Assembly (NCBI RefSeq): GCF_900143625.1
Contig: NZ_FRFF01000072.1
Span: forward strand, 1-64,000
DNA from: Nocardiopsis sp. JB363
GTDB taxonomy: Bacteria; Actinomycetota; Actinomycetes; Streptosporangiales; Streptosporangiaceae
Direction: 5' to 3'
Length of the DNA: 64,000 bases
Part shown: positions 31,618-41,770 of the stretch, piece by piece
Numbering within the stretch: the stretch's first letter is position 1
How the letters are laid out: every line of letters begins with the position of its first letter
Position numbers and translations under genes: made by a program
The notes under the pieces: generated by a model
Databases searched by the model: none
Told to the model about the DNA's origin: nothing
What the model saw: only the letters and a program-made list of their open reading frames with translations

Positions 31618-31989
31618 CTAGGCCGCGGCGGAGGCCGGCAGGGCCTGCTTGGCCTTCTCCACCAGCACGGCGAAGGCGGCCCCGTCGTTGACGGCCAGCT
31701 CGGCCAGCATGCGACGGTCGACCTCGATCTCGGCCAGCTTCAGACCCTGGATGAGACGGTTGTAGGTCAGGCCGTGAGCGCGGGAGGCAGCGTTGATACG
31801 CTGGATCCACAGACGACGGAACTGCCCCTTGCGGTCCTTGCGGTCCCGGTAGGAGTAGGTCATCGAGTGGAGCATCTGCTCCTTGGCCTTGCGGTACAGA
31901 CGCGAGCGCTGCCCGCGGTAACCACTGGCCCGGTCGAGAACGACCTTGCGCTTCTTTTTGGCGTTGAGAGCCCGCTTCACGCGTGCCAC
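31618..31989 (-). CDS. rplT: Ribosomal protein L20
   Basis: A 123-residue basic protein: [43 protein letters not shown]. It binds 23S rRNA early in assembly. In other bacteria L20 also represses its own operon (infC-rpmI-rplT), which matters for the leader seen before infC. The 169 bp between rpmI and rplT hold only G/C-rich repeats. Confidence 0.97.
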   Translation of the reverse strand: MARVKRALNAKKKRKVVLDRASGYRGQRSRLYRKAKEQMLHSMTYSYRDRKDRKGQFRRLWIQRINAASRAHGLTYNRLIQGLKLAEIEVDRRMLAELAVNDGAAFAVLVEKAKQALPASAAA

Positions 31990-32158
31990 AGTGACTCCCT
32001 CATTGGTTCTTCCGGCGCGCCCAGCGCGCCGACCGGTCCGGCCAGGACGGGCCCGGCGGCCGTGTTCGCTTCAGGTGGTCGCCCTTCGAGCGCTCAGAGC
32101 GAACCGACCGGGTCGGACGCGGGGCACTGTCGAGAAGGGCTGAGGTTACTGCCGTTTC

Positions 32159-32353
32159 CTAGCGACCCAGGAGCTTCTTGATGCTCTTGGTGTCGGCCGG
32201 GGAGAGCTCCGCCTCGTTGCTCAGCTTGCGCTTGCGCTTGGAGGTCTTGTGCTCAAGGATGTGGTTCTTGTTGGCACGGCGGCGCATGATCTTGCCGGAA
32301 CCGGTGACCTTGAAACGGTCCTTGGCTCCGCTGTGGGACTTGTTCTTCGGCAT
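32159..32353 (-). CDS. rpmI: Ribosomal protein L35
   Basis: A 64-residue L35: [34 protein letters not shown], and the C-terminal KLLGR. The ATG at 32353 matches the family start; the open frame continues upstream without homology. It lies between infC and rplT. Confidence 0.97.
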   Translation of the reverse strand: MPKNKSHSGAKDRFKVTGSGKIMRRRANKNHILEHKTSKRKRKLSNEAELSPADTKSIKKLLGR

Positions 32354-32485
32354 GTCGCCGTCGTCTCCTACTCCGTCGGCGCGGCATCCGCCCCGGGGAC
32401 GAATGTCGCGATTGTTCCGCGCTAGGCGGGTCTCGGATCGCACGCCTGTGCATCGTGGGCTGTTCGCGCACAGCCCACCCCACCA

Positions 32486-32508
32486 CCGGCCGCCTTCGAG
32501 GCGGCCGG
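32486..32508 (-). terminator. Hairpin between infC and rpmI
   Basis: A perfect 9-bp G/C stem (32486-32494 with 32500-32508) with a 5-nt loop, 15 bp past the infC stop. It may attenuate read-through to rpmI-rplT or protect the infC mRNA end. Confidence 0.55.
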
Positions 32509-32523
32509 CCGGTGGGGGAATTG

Positions 32524-33108
32524 CTAGGCCTGGTCGCCGCTCTCGCCGCGGGACTTGTCCCCCGCCGCAGCACGGGCCTCGGCCTTGTGCTCGGAACGCC
32601 GCTTGTGCGGACCGATCACCATGACCATGTTGCGGCCGTCCTGCTTGGGCTGGGACTCGACCATGCCGAGGTCCTGGACGTCCTCGGCCAGACGCGCCAG
32701 CAACCTGCGCCCGAGTTCGGGGCGGGACTGCTCGCGACCACGGAACATGATCGTCACCTTGACCTTGTCCCCACCCTTGAGGAACCGAACGACGTGACCC
32801 TTCTTGGTCTCGTAGTCGTGCGGGTCGATCTTCGGGCGGAGCTTGATCTCCTTGATGATCGTGTTCGACTGGTTCTTGCGCGACTCACGGGCCTTGACCG
32901 CGGACTCGTACTTGAACTTGCCGTAGTCCATCAGCTTGGCGACCGGCGGGCGCGCGGTCGGCGCGACCTCGACGAGGTCGAGGTCGGACTCCTGGGCCAG
33001 ACGCAGAGCGTCCGGCACGGAGACGATTCCGACCTGCTCACCGTTGGGCCCGACGAGTCGGACCTCGGGCACCCGGATACGGTCATTGATGCGGGGCTCG
33101 GCGCTGAT
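32524..33108 (-). CDS. infC: Translation initiation factor IF-3 (ATC start)
   Basis: A 194-residue IF-3. The N-terminal domain begins [29 protein letters not shown] and the C-terminal domain contains [18 protein letters not shown] and [12 protein letters not shown]. The first conventional start, GTG 33072, would cut away the conserved first 12 residues. Conserved coding sequence runs back to ATC at 33106-33108, which has GGAGGGG 6 bp upstream, and no ATG, GTG or TTG lies in frame above it. Rare starts (AUU/AUC) on infC are known to let IF-3 repress its own synthesis. Confidence 0.93.
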   Translation of the reverse strand: MSAEPRINDRIRVPEVRLVGPNGEQVGIVSVPDALRLAQESDLDLVEVAPTARPPVAKLMDYGKFKYESAVKARESRKNQSNTIIKEIKLRPKIDPHDYETKKGHVVRFLKGGDKVKVTIMFRGREQSRPELGRRLLARLAEDVQDLGMVESQPKQDGRNMVMVIGPHKRRSEHKAEARAAAGDKSRGESGDQA

Positions 33109-33236
33109 GAGACCCCTCCCTAGCTTTCTCGGATTACCTGGGACCGGCCGACCACCTCGAAGTGGTCGACCTGTTCGACCGGGTCGCCCGCTCTATCAGG
33201 CCACCCGCCCGCTCCGGGGTCCGTGCAAAGCAAAAA

Positions 33237-33260
33237 CCCCGCCAGCGTGTGCAAGCGGGG
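33237..33260 (-). terminator. Intrinsic terminator in the infC leader (attenuator candidate)
   Basis: On the minus strand CCCCGC pairs with GCGGGG (33255-33260 with 33237-33242) and is followed at once by TTTTTG, one of the few T-runs after hairpins in this window. It lies about 130 bp before infC and about 190 bp after the promoter at 33449. A preceding hairpin at 33356-33384 (CCCAC/GTGGG and CGGAC/GTCCG stems) could be a competing fold. The alternative is a late terminator of aroE. Confidence 0.65.
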
Positions 33261-33448
33261 CGATCCGATCGGACGTGGAGGACGAAGGCGCGACGCACCC
33301 GGGCCTGAAGAACAGCCGAGGGGTGGGAGCCGAACACTCGCCATCCGACCGAAGACCCACACGGACGAAAGTCCGGTAGGTGGGAGGATCATCTCCGCTT
33401 GCGGTTCCCCTACGCCTGAGCGCAGAGGAATGAAGTCGATTTACATCG

Positions 33449-33476
33449 AGTGTATCAGCACTCCGAAGCGCTCCAA
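33449..33476 (-). promoter_or_regulatory. Promoter of the infC-rpmI-rplT operon
   Basis: On the minus strand TTGGAG (33471-33476) and TACACT (33449-33454) are 16 bp apart, just past the aroE stop. It would give a leader of about 330 nt before infC, consistent with a regulated ribosomal protein operon. Confidence 0.55.
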
Positions 33477-33480
33477 CCGC

Positions 33481-34311
33481 TCAGGAATCGGCGGTGGCGC
33501 GACGCTGGAGCTCCGCCTCGCCGGCCTCGCGCATGGCGGCCACCGGAACGTCCACGGCCCCCGTCATGAGTCGGACCTGGGCGACGGCCTGGTGCAGCAG
33601 CATAGGAAACCCGCCCACCACACGTCCGCCCCGATCGGTGACGGCCACGGCGGCCTTGGTCGGCCAGGGCGCGTAGACGACGTCGAACAGGTCGGCCCGG
33701 CAGTCGGCCAAGGCCTCGGCGTGGACGTCCGTGGCGCCGGAGGGCAGGGTGGACATCACCAGGTCCGTGTCCAGGTGCCGTTCCACCTCGGCCAACGGGG
33801 CCACCTCGATCGGCGTCCCCAGCCGTTCGGCCGCCGCCACCACTTCGCCGGTGCGTGCGGTGCTGCGGGCCAGCACCCTGACGGTGCCGATCCCGCCCAG
33901 CTCGCGCAGGGCCGCCAGGGCGGAGGCCGCGGTGGCCCCCGCCCCCAGGACGACCGTGTCGCGCGGTGCGGTGACTCCCGCCTCGGCCAGCGCGACCGCG
34001 ATGCCCTCGACGTCGGTGTTGTGCGCCGCCCACCCGTGGTCCTCCCGGACCAAGGTGTTGGCTCCGCCCACCCGCGTGGACAGGTCACTGACCCGGGCGG
34101 CCAACTCCATGGCGCGACGCTTGAGCGGCATGGTCAGGGACAGACCCGCCCAGTCGTCGTCGAGTCCGCCGAGGAAGGGCGCGAGGCCCTTCTCGTCGCA
34201 TTCGTGACGACCGTAGGACCATTCGGTGAGCCCCATCGCGGCGTAGGCCGCCGTGTGCAGGACCGGAGACAGGGAGTGCGCCACCGGCGACCCCAGGACC
34301 GCGGCGCGCAT
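33481..34311 (-). CDS. aroE: Shikimate dehydrogenase
   Basis: NADP-dependent reduction of 3-dehydroshikimate in aromatic amino acid synthesis. The 276-residue product has SPVAHSLSPVLH, the catalytic lysine in LTMPLKRRAM, GGANTLVRED, and the nucleotide loop VLGAGATAASALAAL. Its ATG shares a base with the mltG stop (TGATG), continuing the ruvX-mltG-aroE order seen in other actinobacteria. Confidence 0.94.
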   Translation of the reverse strand: MRAAVLGSPVAHSLSPVLHTAAYAAMGLTEWSYGRHECDEKGLAPFLGGLDDDWAGLSLTMPLKRRAMELAARVSDLSTRVGGANTLVREDHGWAAHNTDVEGIAVALAEAGVTAPRDTVVLGAGATAASALAALRELGGIGTVRVLARSTARTGEVVAAAERLGTPIEVAPLAEVERHLDTDLVMSTLPSGATDVHAEALADCRADLFDVVYAPWPTKAAVAVTDRGGRVVGGFPMLLHQAVAQVRLMTGAVDVPVAAMREAGEAELQRRATADS

Positions 34312-36551
34312 CAGCTACCGCCACCGCCCCAGGTCTCCTCGAAGGCTTCCTTGAGGAGCTCGAACTCCTCATGGGTCTCGGCGAACTCGGTGACACCGTT
34401 CTCGGGATCGGTGGCCACGAAGTACAGCCACTCACCCTCCTCCGGCTCCAGGGCCGCCTCGATGGCGTCCTCGCCCGGTGCCACGAACGGGCCCGGGACG
34501 AGACCGGTGCGGTGGTAGGTGTCGAACCCGCTGTCATCGGCCTCGCAGGCGGACAACTGATCGTTGTTCAGTGCGATGCCGTAGTCACCGATGGCGTAGA
34601 AGCAGGTGCTGTCCATCTGCAACGGCATGTCGATGTCGAGCCGGTTGTGGACCACCCGGGAGATCTTGGGCATGTCCTCCGCGCTACCGCTCTCGGCCTG
34701 AACGATCGAGGCGATCGCCATCATCTCGTTGGCGTCGTAGCCGAGCCCTTCGGCCCGCCCCTCCAGGTCGAGTCCCTCGGTCACCTGACGATGCTGGGTG
34801 ACCATGGTGCGCAGCATGGACAGGGCGTCGGTGTCGGGCTCGAACCGGTAGGTGGCCGGGTACAGGTAACCCGCGGGCCCCTCGGAGGCGTAGTCCGGCA
34901 GACCGAGCTCGTCGGTCTGGGCGTAGGCCTCTTCCAACTCTTCCTTGCTCGCACCCGTGCTCGCGGCCAGCTCGTCCAGGATCTGGTCACCGCGCAGGCC
35001 CTCCCGGATGGTGACCCGGCCGCCGAGGCGGCTGTCGGGATCGAACAGGGCGGCCACGGCGGCCTCCCCGCTCATGCCCTCGGCGAGGGCGTAGGTACCG
35101 GGGGCGAGCGCCTCGCCGGACTCCCCGAGCGCGTTAGTGAAGGCTCGGCTACTGGCGACGACACCCTGATCGACCAGGGCCTGGGCGACGGAGCCGCCGC
35201 TCTGCCCGTCCTCGACGGTGATGACGACCTCGCCGGAACCGGTCCCTTCGAAATCGCTCGGGAACACGTAGGTCCGCATGACCGCGAAACCACCACCGGC
35301 GATGACCAGCATCAGCACGAGGGCGAGCAGGATGGTCGGACCCTTGCGCTTGCGGCGCGGGGGACGTCCACCGCCGCCTTTGGCCGATTCCCGCCGCTTA
35401 GCCTGTGCCTTCTTCGCGGCCTTGAGCCGCTTGCGGGTGGCTCGTCCGTCGCCGTAGGAGGCGGCGATGTCCTCCAGGCTGTCCTCTTCGTAGTCGTCCT
35501 GCACCGGATCCTCGTCGAACTCCTGCTCGACCGGCTCCGGTTCGGGCTCGGCGCGGCGGCCTCGACGCCGACCACGGCGACGCTTGGGTTCCTCTTCCTC
35601 GGGCAAGGGGAAGGCGCCGGTGGCGGCGGTCTTCTCCTGCACCGGGAAGGAGCCGGTGGACGCTCGGGGTTCGTCCTGGTCACGGGGGTCGTCGGGAAGG
35701 TCGGGAAGGGGGAAGGCACCGCTGCTCGGTTCGGCCGAACGCCGGCGGCGGCCACGGCGGGTTCCGGGTTCCGGTTCGGGTTCGGCGAAGGCTCCGCTGT
35801 CCGGTCCTGCCGCGAAGGACCCCGTGTCGGATCGGGATCCACCCGTGGCGGGGAAGGATCCGGTGTCGCCTGGTTCCTCGTCGGCCCCGCGACGGGCGCG
35901 GCGTCGACCACGGCGTCCGGGCGGTTGCTCGTCGGGAACGGCCTCGAACGCGCTGGTCTCACGTCGGCGGCGGGCGCGGCGACCTTTGGGCTCCTCGTCG
36001 GGGTCTTCGGCGAAGAACGCGGGGGTGGGTTCGTCCTCGTCGTCGCCCCACAGGGGTGAGCGGGCCTCGGGTGCTTCGTCCGCGCGGGTACGGCGAGCCC
36101 TGCGGGGCGGCTCCGCCGGAGGTTCCTCGGGCCGGGGACGGCCGGGCGTCTCGGAGGATCCACCGAGACCGGCCAGGGCGGCGAGGGCCTCCTGGGTGGG
36201 ATCGGCTCCGGGCGCCTGGTGACTGCCCGTGTCCGTGGGCGCGCCCCGGGGACGCTGTCCACCGCGGGCCGCTCGGCTACCCCTCAGGGCGTCGGCCGCG
36301 CCGAAACGGCGCGGCGGCTGCTCATCGACTTCCGGCGGTTCGGCCCTGCGTCGACGCCCCGAGGGCGGACCCATCGGATCGTGGCCGGGAGGCTCGTTCC
36401 AGGCGTTCTGGCCGGGTTCGGGGCGGGCCCGACGGCCGCGCGGCGGGGGTTGCGCGGGCAGGGGATCGCTCAGCGGGTCGTAGTCGTAACCGCCCTGACG
36501 GTCGGCACGGCCACGGTAGGGACTATCGGGGTAGTCATCCCTGTCGGTCAT
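34311..36551 (-). CDS. mltG: Endolytic murein transglycosylase MltG with long disordered N terminus
   Basis: A 746-residue membrane protein. Residues 1-400 are a cytoplasmic, disordered, highly charged region with repeated short motifs TGSFP/TGAFP/SGAF alternating with Arg-rich RRGRRR blocks. One transmembrane helix follows at about 405-425, then the extracellular YceG domain with the catalytic Glu in IVQAESG and the YHRTGLVPGPF segment. MltG cleaves nascent glycan strands and sets their length. The N-terminal extension is far longer than in E. coli MltG (about 340 residues in all). It overlaps ruvX by 4 bp (ATGA). Confidence 0.93.
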   Translation of the reverse strand: MTDRDDYPDSPYRGRADRQGGYDYDPLSDPLPAQPPPRGRRARPEPGQNAWNEPPGHDPMGPPSGRRRRAEPPEVDEQPPRRFGAADALRGSRAARGGQRPRGAPTDTGSHQAPGADPTQEALAALAGLGGSSETPGRPRPEEPPAEPPRRARRTRADEAPEARSPLWGDDEDEPTPAFFAEDPDEEPKGRRARRRRETSAFEAVPDEQPPGRRGRRRARRGADEEPGDTGSFPATGGSRSDTGSFAAGPDSGAFAEPEPEPGTRRGRRRRSAEPSSGAFPLPDLPDDPRDQDEPRASTGSFPVQEKTAATGAFPLPEEEEPKRRRGRRRGRRAEPEPEPVEQEFDEDPVQDDYEEDSLEDIAASYGDGRATRKRLKAAKKAQAKRRESAKGGGGRPPRRKRKGPTILLALVLMLVIAGGGFAVMRTYVFPSDFEGTGSGEVVITVEDGQSGGSVAQALVDQGVVASSRAFTNALGESGEALAPGTYALAEGMSGEAAVAALFDPDSRLGGRVTIREGLRGDQILDELAASTGASKEELEEAYAQTDELGLPDYASEGPAGYLYPATYRFEPDTDALSMLRTMVTQHRQVTEGLDLEGRAEGLGYDANEMMAIASIVQAESGSAEDMPKISRVVHNRLDIDMPLQMDSTCFYAIGDYGIALNNDQLSACEADDSGFDTYHRTGLVPGPFVAPGEDAIEAALEPEEGEWLYFVATDPENGVTEFAETHEEFELLKEAFEETWGGGGS

Positions 36552-37036
36552 GAATCTCCCTGGCTGGCACGGACGATCTCGCCCGGGGGATGGCCTGTTG
36601 ACCGTTCCTGGTCCAAGGCACTCTGCAAGAGCACGGTCGCCGCCGCCTGATCGATCACGGAACGGCGGGCACGGCCGCCCTTGGCACCCTTCTTGCCGAA
36701 GGAGGCGCCGGCGAGCAGCTGACCCTGAGCGGTCACCGTGGTGAGTCGTTCGTCCACGAGCCTGACGGGGACGGGGTCGAGGAGTCTGACCAAGGAGTTC
36801 GCGAACCCACGGGCGGACCGAGCGGCCGGTCCCTCCTTGCCGGACAGTGATGCAGGGTAACCCACGATGACCTCACGGGCCTCCCTCTCCACCACGAGAA
36901 GGGCGATGCGCTGGGTGTCCCCCTTGCCGCGAGGGATCGTTTCGACGGGGCTGGCGAGCATCCCGCTCGGGTCACTCGCCGCGACGCCGATACGGGCGTC
37001 ACCAGGGTCGACCGCCAGTCGGACTCCATGCCTCAC
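36548..37036 (-). CDS. ruvX: RuvX/YqgF RNase H-fold nuclease
   Basis: A 162-residue YqgF-family protein, linked to pre-16S rRNA processing and proposed as a Holliday junction resolvase. It shows LAVDPGDARIGVAASDPSG, VIVGYPASLSGKEGP, the acidic site LVDERLTTVTA and the final VIDQAAATVLLQSAL. GTG 37036 is the start, with GGGGAGG 7 bp upstream; the frame stays open to 37420 but without homology. Confidence 0.92.
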   Translation of the reverse strand: MRHGVRLAVDPGDARIGVAASDPSGMLASPVETIPRGKGDTQRIALLVVEREAREVIVGYPASLSGKEGPAARSARGFANSLVRLLDPVPVRLVDERLTTVTAQGQLLAGASFGKKGAKGGRARRSVIDQAAATVLLQSALDQERSTGHPPGEIVRASQGDS

Positions 37037-37484
37037 GAGGACGCCTCCCCCGGTGCGGGGGGAGTGTACGGAGGGGCTGTGCGATCGACGGCACAGCACC
37101 GCTGTTGGGAGATCCTCAACACGGTGGTCCTGTTCATCAGCGGGGTCGCGGGAAAGCCGCGCAGACAGCCATGGGGTTCGGCTGTGGCGCGCCACAGTAT
37201 GCCCGATTCGATGCCGGTGCGCAGCCTCGGCCTCGGCATCCGTCAGCTCGGGGTTCTCCGACCGGGTGGAGGGCCTCGTGTCGGGCTGCGGCGGGTGTCC
37301 AGGGCGAACACGTACCGTCCGAGTGTAGATCACCCAGGCCCCACCTCGCGTCGGACTCGGAGGCTTGTACGGGTTCGGTACGATCACGGATTCGGTACAT
37401 GAGAACAACCACATAGTCACACAGAGTCACACTACGGGCGTTTTCGGTGTCCGTTGTGGAGCGCGCGGATTCGGAGTGGCGAAC
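37037..37484 (-). promoter_or_regulatory. Intergenic region upstream of ruvX with short direct repeats
   Basis: About 450 bp between alaS and ruvX, genes usually almost adjacent. It holds two direct repeats: GTACCGAA twice, 17 bp apart (37374-37399 area), and AGTCACAC twice, exactly 10 bp apart (37415-37422 and 37425-37432), followed by a third partial copy. These could bind a regulator near the ruvX promoter. No gene is supported. Confidence 0.35.
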
Positions 37485-37517
37485 GCCCCGCGCGGTTCCC
37501 TCGGGTCCGCGCGGGGC
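37485..37517 (-). terminator. Terminator of alaS
   Basis: A perfect 11-bp G/C stem (37485-37495 with 37507-37517) and 11-nt loop, 12 bp past the alaS stop. Confidence 0.75.
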
Positions 37518-37529
37518 AGATCACACTTC

Positions 37530-40196
<2,667 letters not shown>

Positions 40197-40411
40197 TGTG
40201 ATGCCCTCCTGTGTTCGGCTCCACCGCTGCGGAGGCGGCGGGGTTGTCCCTGAGTGGGACCGTGGTCACGCATGGTCGATAGGGGCCCATCGTAGAGGGG
40301 AATCCCGCACCGGCGCGCATGGTTTGTCGTGGCCGCCGAGGGACCCGTCATCCGGGACGACGGTGGCGGTCCGGTCGTTCCACCAGGCTATCGCCGCCGG
40401 ACCGCCGAACG

Positions 40412-40443
40412 CCCGTGGGGCCCGCCGAAGCGGGCCCCACGGG
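40412..40443 (-). terminator. Terminator of the membrane protein gene at 40462
   Basis: A perfect 14-bp stem (40412-40425 with 40430-40443) with loop CGAA, 18 bp past the stop codon; one of the strongest hairpins in the window. Confidence 0.8.
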
Positions 40444-40461
40444 GGCGATCTTCGCTACCGA

Positions 40462-40932
40462 TCAGAGGCCGTAGTAGGCACGCACCCGCGGCGTGAACAT
40501 CAGGCCCGTCATCACGGTGTGGAGGATCAGCGGAACCCACCATGAGGAATCCCCCATGACGATGAAGAACAGTGAGAACAGGGCGGCTGCGACAACGAAC
40601 CCGACGACGCTCCGGAAGACGCCCTTCCTTCGACGTCTCATGAGCGCGGCGAGCGTGATCGAGAAGGCGCCGTATCCCAGTGGGAGGAAGACCAGCACGA
40701 CGTTCGGTGCATCGACGATGAGGTGCAGGACGCCGATGAACAGGCCTGCAAAGACACCGCAGGAACCGAGGACGAACATCAGGACACGGGCCGCGACCCC
40801 TTGGCCCGGGAGGGCGGTCACACCCTGGAACGCCCTCGTGGGAGGACGGGGCGGACGACCGATCGGCGCGGGGTTTCGGCGCACCGGCCCGCGCGGCGGT
40901 TCCGGGTACTCGGACGGAGATGGGGGATGCAC
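40462..40932 (-). CDS. Small membrane protein, paralogue of the next gene
   Basis: A 156-residue protein: a Pro/Arg-rich cytoplasmic N terminus of about 45 residues, then four hydrophobic helices (VLMFVLGSCGVFAGLFIGVLHL; VVLVFLPLGYGAFSITLAAL; SVVGFVVAAALFSLFFIV; WVPLILHTVMTGLMF) and a C-terminal PRVRAYYGL. The GTG at 40932 follows GAGAGGGG. It resembles the product of the gene at 41035 in layout and in the VRAYY/TRAYY end. Function unknown. Confidence 0.75.
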   Translation of the reverse strand: MHPPSPSEYPEPPRGPVRRNPAPIGRPPRPPTRAFQGVTALPGQGVAARVLMFVLGSCGVFAGLFIGVLHLIVDAPNVVLVFLPLGYGAFSITLAALMRRRRKGVFRSVVGFVVAAALFSLFFIVMGDSSWWVPLILHTVMTGLMFTPRVRAYYGL

Positions 40933-41034
40933 AGGGCCCCTCTCGGTGTGATGTGTTCACGACGCCTCGGGGATCCTACTGAGAGGATCGACGGGGCCGA
41001 CCCGTGAGTCGACCCCGAACGAAGGCGTACCGGC

Positions 41035-41595
41035 TCAGTAGGCGCCGGGGTGACCGGGCGCCGCGGGGTACCCGGGGCCGGCCGGCTTGTTCTCGTAGTA
41101 GGCGCGCGTGTTGGGCACGACCATCAGGACGATCATGCCGATGGTGAAGATCAGCGGGATGATCGAGGCGAACCCTCCCATGACCACGGCCAGGACCAGC
41201 AGCAACGCGGCCAGGCCTTGGAAGACCACGACCGACCACATGACGCCGGCGCTGCGTCGGCCCATGAGGGAGGCCAGCACGATGGACAGCACCCCGTAGA
41301 TGAACGGGATCGCGCCCATGATGCCGAAGTACGCCCCGGCCTGACCGCCGGAGAGCGGCAGCCCGGCGTCCCCCATCCCGTCGAGGAAGTCCCGGCTGAA
41401 CTGCCCCTCGCCGGTGGCCATCACCGCGAGGAGCCAAAAGAGCACGCCGAACAGCACCCCGCACACACCACCGATGAACTTCAGGACCCGCACGGCGATG
41501 GCCGTCCCCGGCATCCCCGTGGGTACCGGAGGGCCCGGCTGGTAGGCGTACGCCCCGGCGGCGTAGGGGTCGTGGGGCGGTTGTGGCGGATACAT
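41035..41595 (-). CDS. Small membrane protein with Pro/Tyr-rich N terminus
   Basis: A 186-residue protein starting MYPPQPPHDPYAAGAYAYQPGP, then helices VLKFIGGVCGVLFGVLFWLLAV, IMGAIPFIYGVLSIVLASLM, VVVFQGLAALLLVLAVVM and IIPLIFTIGMIVLMVV, and the end NTRAYYENKPAGPG. GGAGG precedes the ATG by 5 bp. Paralogue of the gene at 40462, probably by tandem duplication. Function unknown. Confidence 0.77.
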   Translation of the reverse strand: MYPPQPPHDPYAAGAYAYQPGPPVPTGMPGTAIAVRVLKFIGGVCGVLFGVLFWLLAVMATGEGQFSRDFLDGMGDAGLPLSGGQAGAYFGIMGAIPFIYGVLSIVLASLMGRRSAGVMWSVVVFQGLAALLLVLAVVMGGFASIIPLIFTIGMIVLMVVPNTRAYYENKPAGPGYPAAPGHPGAY

Positions 41596-41770
41596 GCGAA
41601 CCTCCGTCTGTTCTTCGACTACATCGAGAACCCTATAGAGGCACACTTACCCAGTGTGAGACCGACCAGATGACAATTCCGGGCATCTTGCAACGGTTTC
41701 CGCAAGAACCGGTCACCATCGGTCACCGTTCGACGGAGTCGGTTGGTGACCCGGATCCCCGGGGGTCGAG

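Noticed and set aside
33120-33392. 90-codon frame in the infC leader, as a leader peptide
   Set aside because: Start spacing is poor, there is no run of regulatory codons, and the region is better explained as structured leader RNA.
37037-37420. ruvX starting at 37420 with a 128-residue extension
   Set aside because: The extension shows no family similarity and GTG 37036 has a strong ribosome site immediately before the conserved domain.
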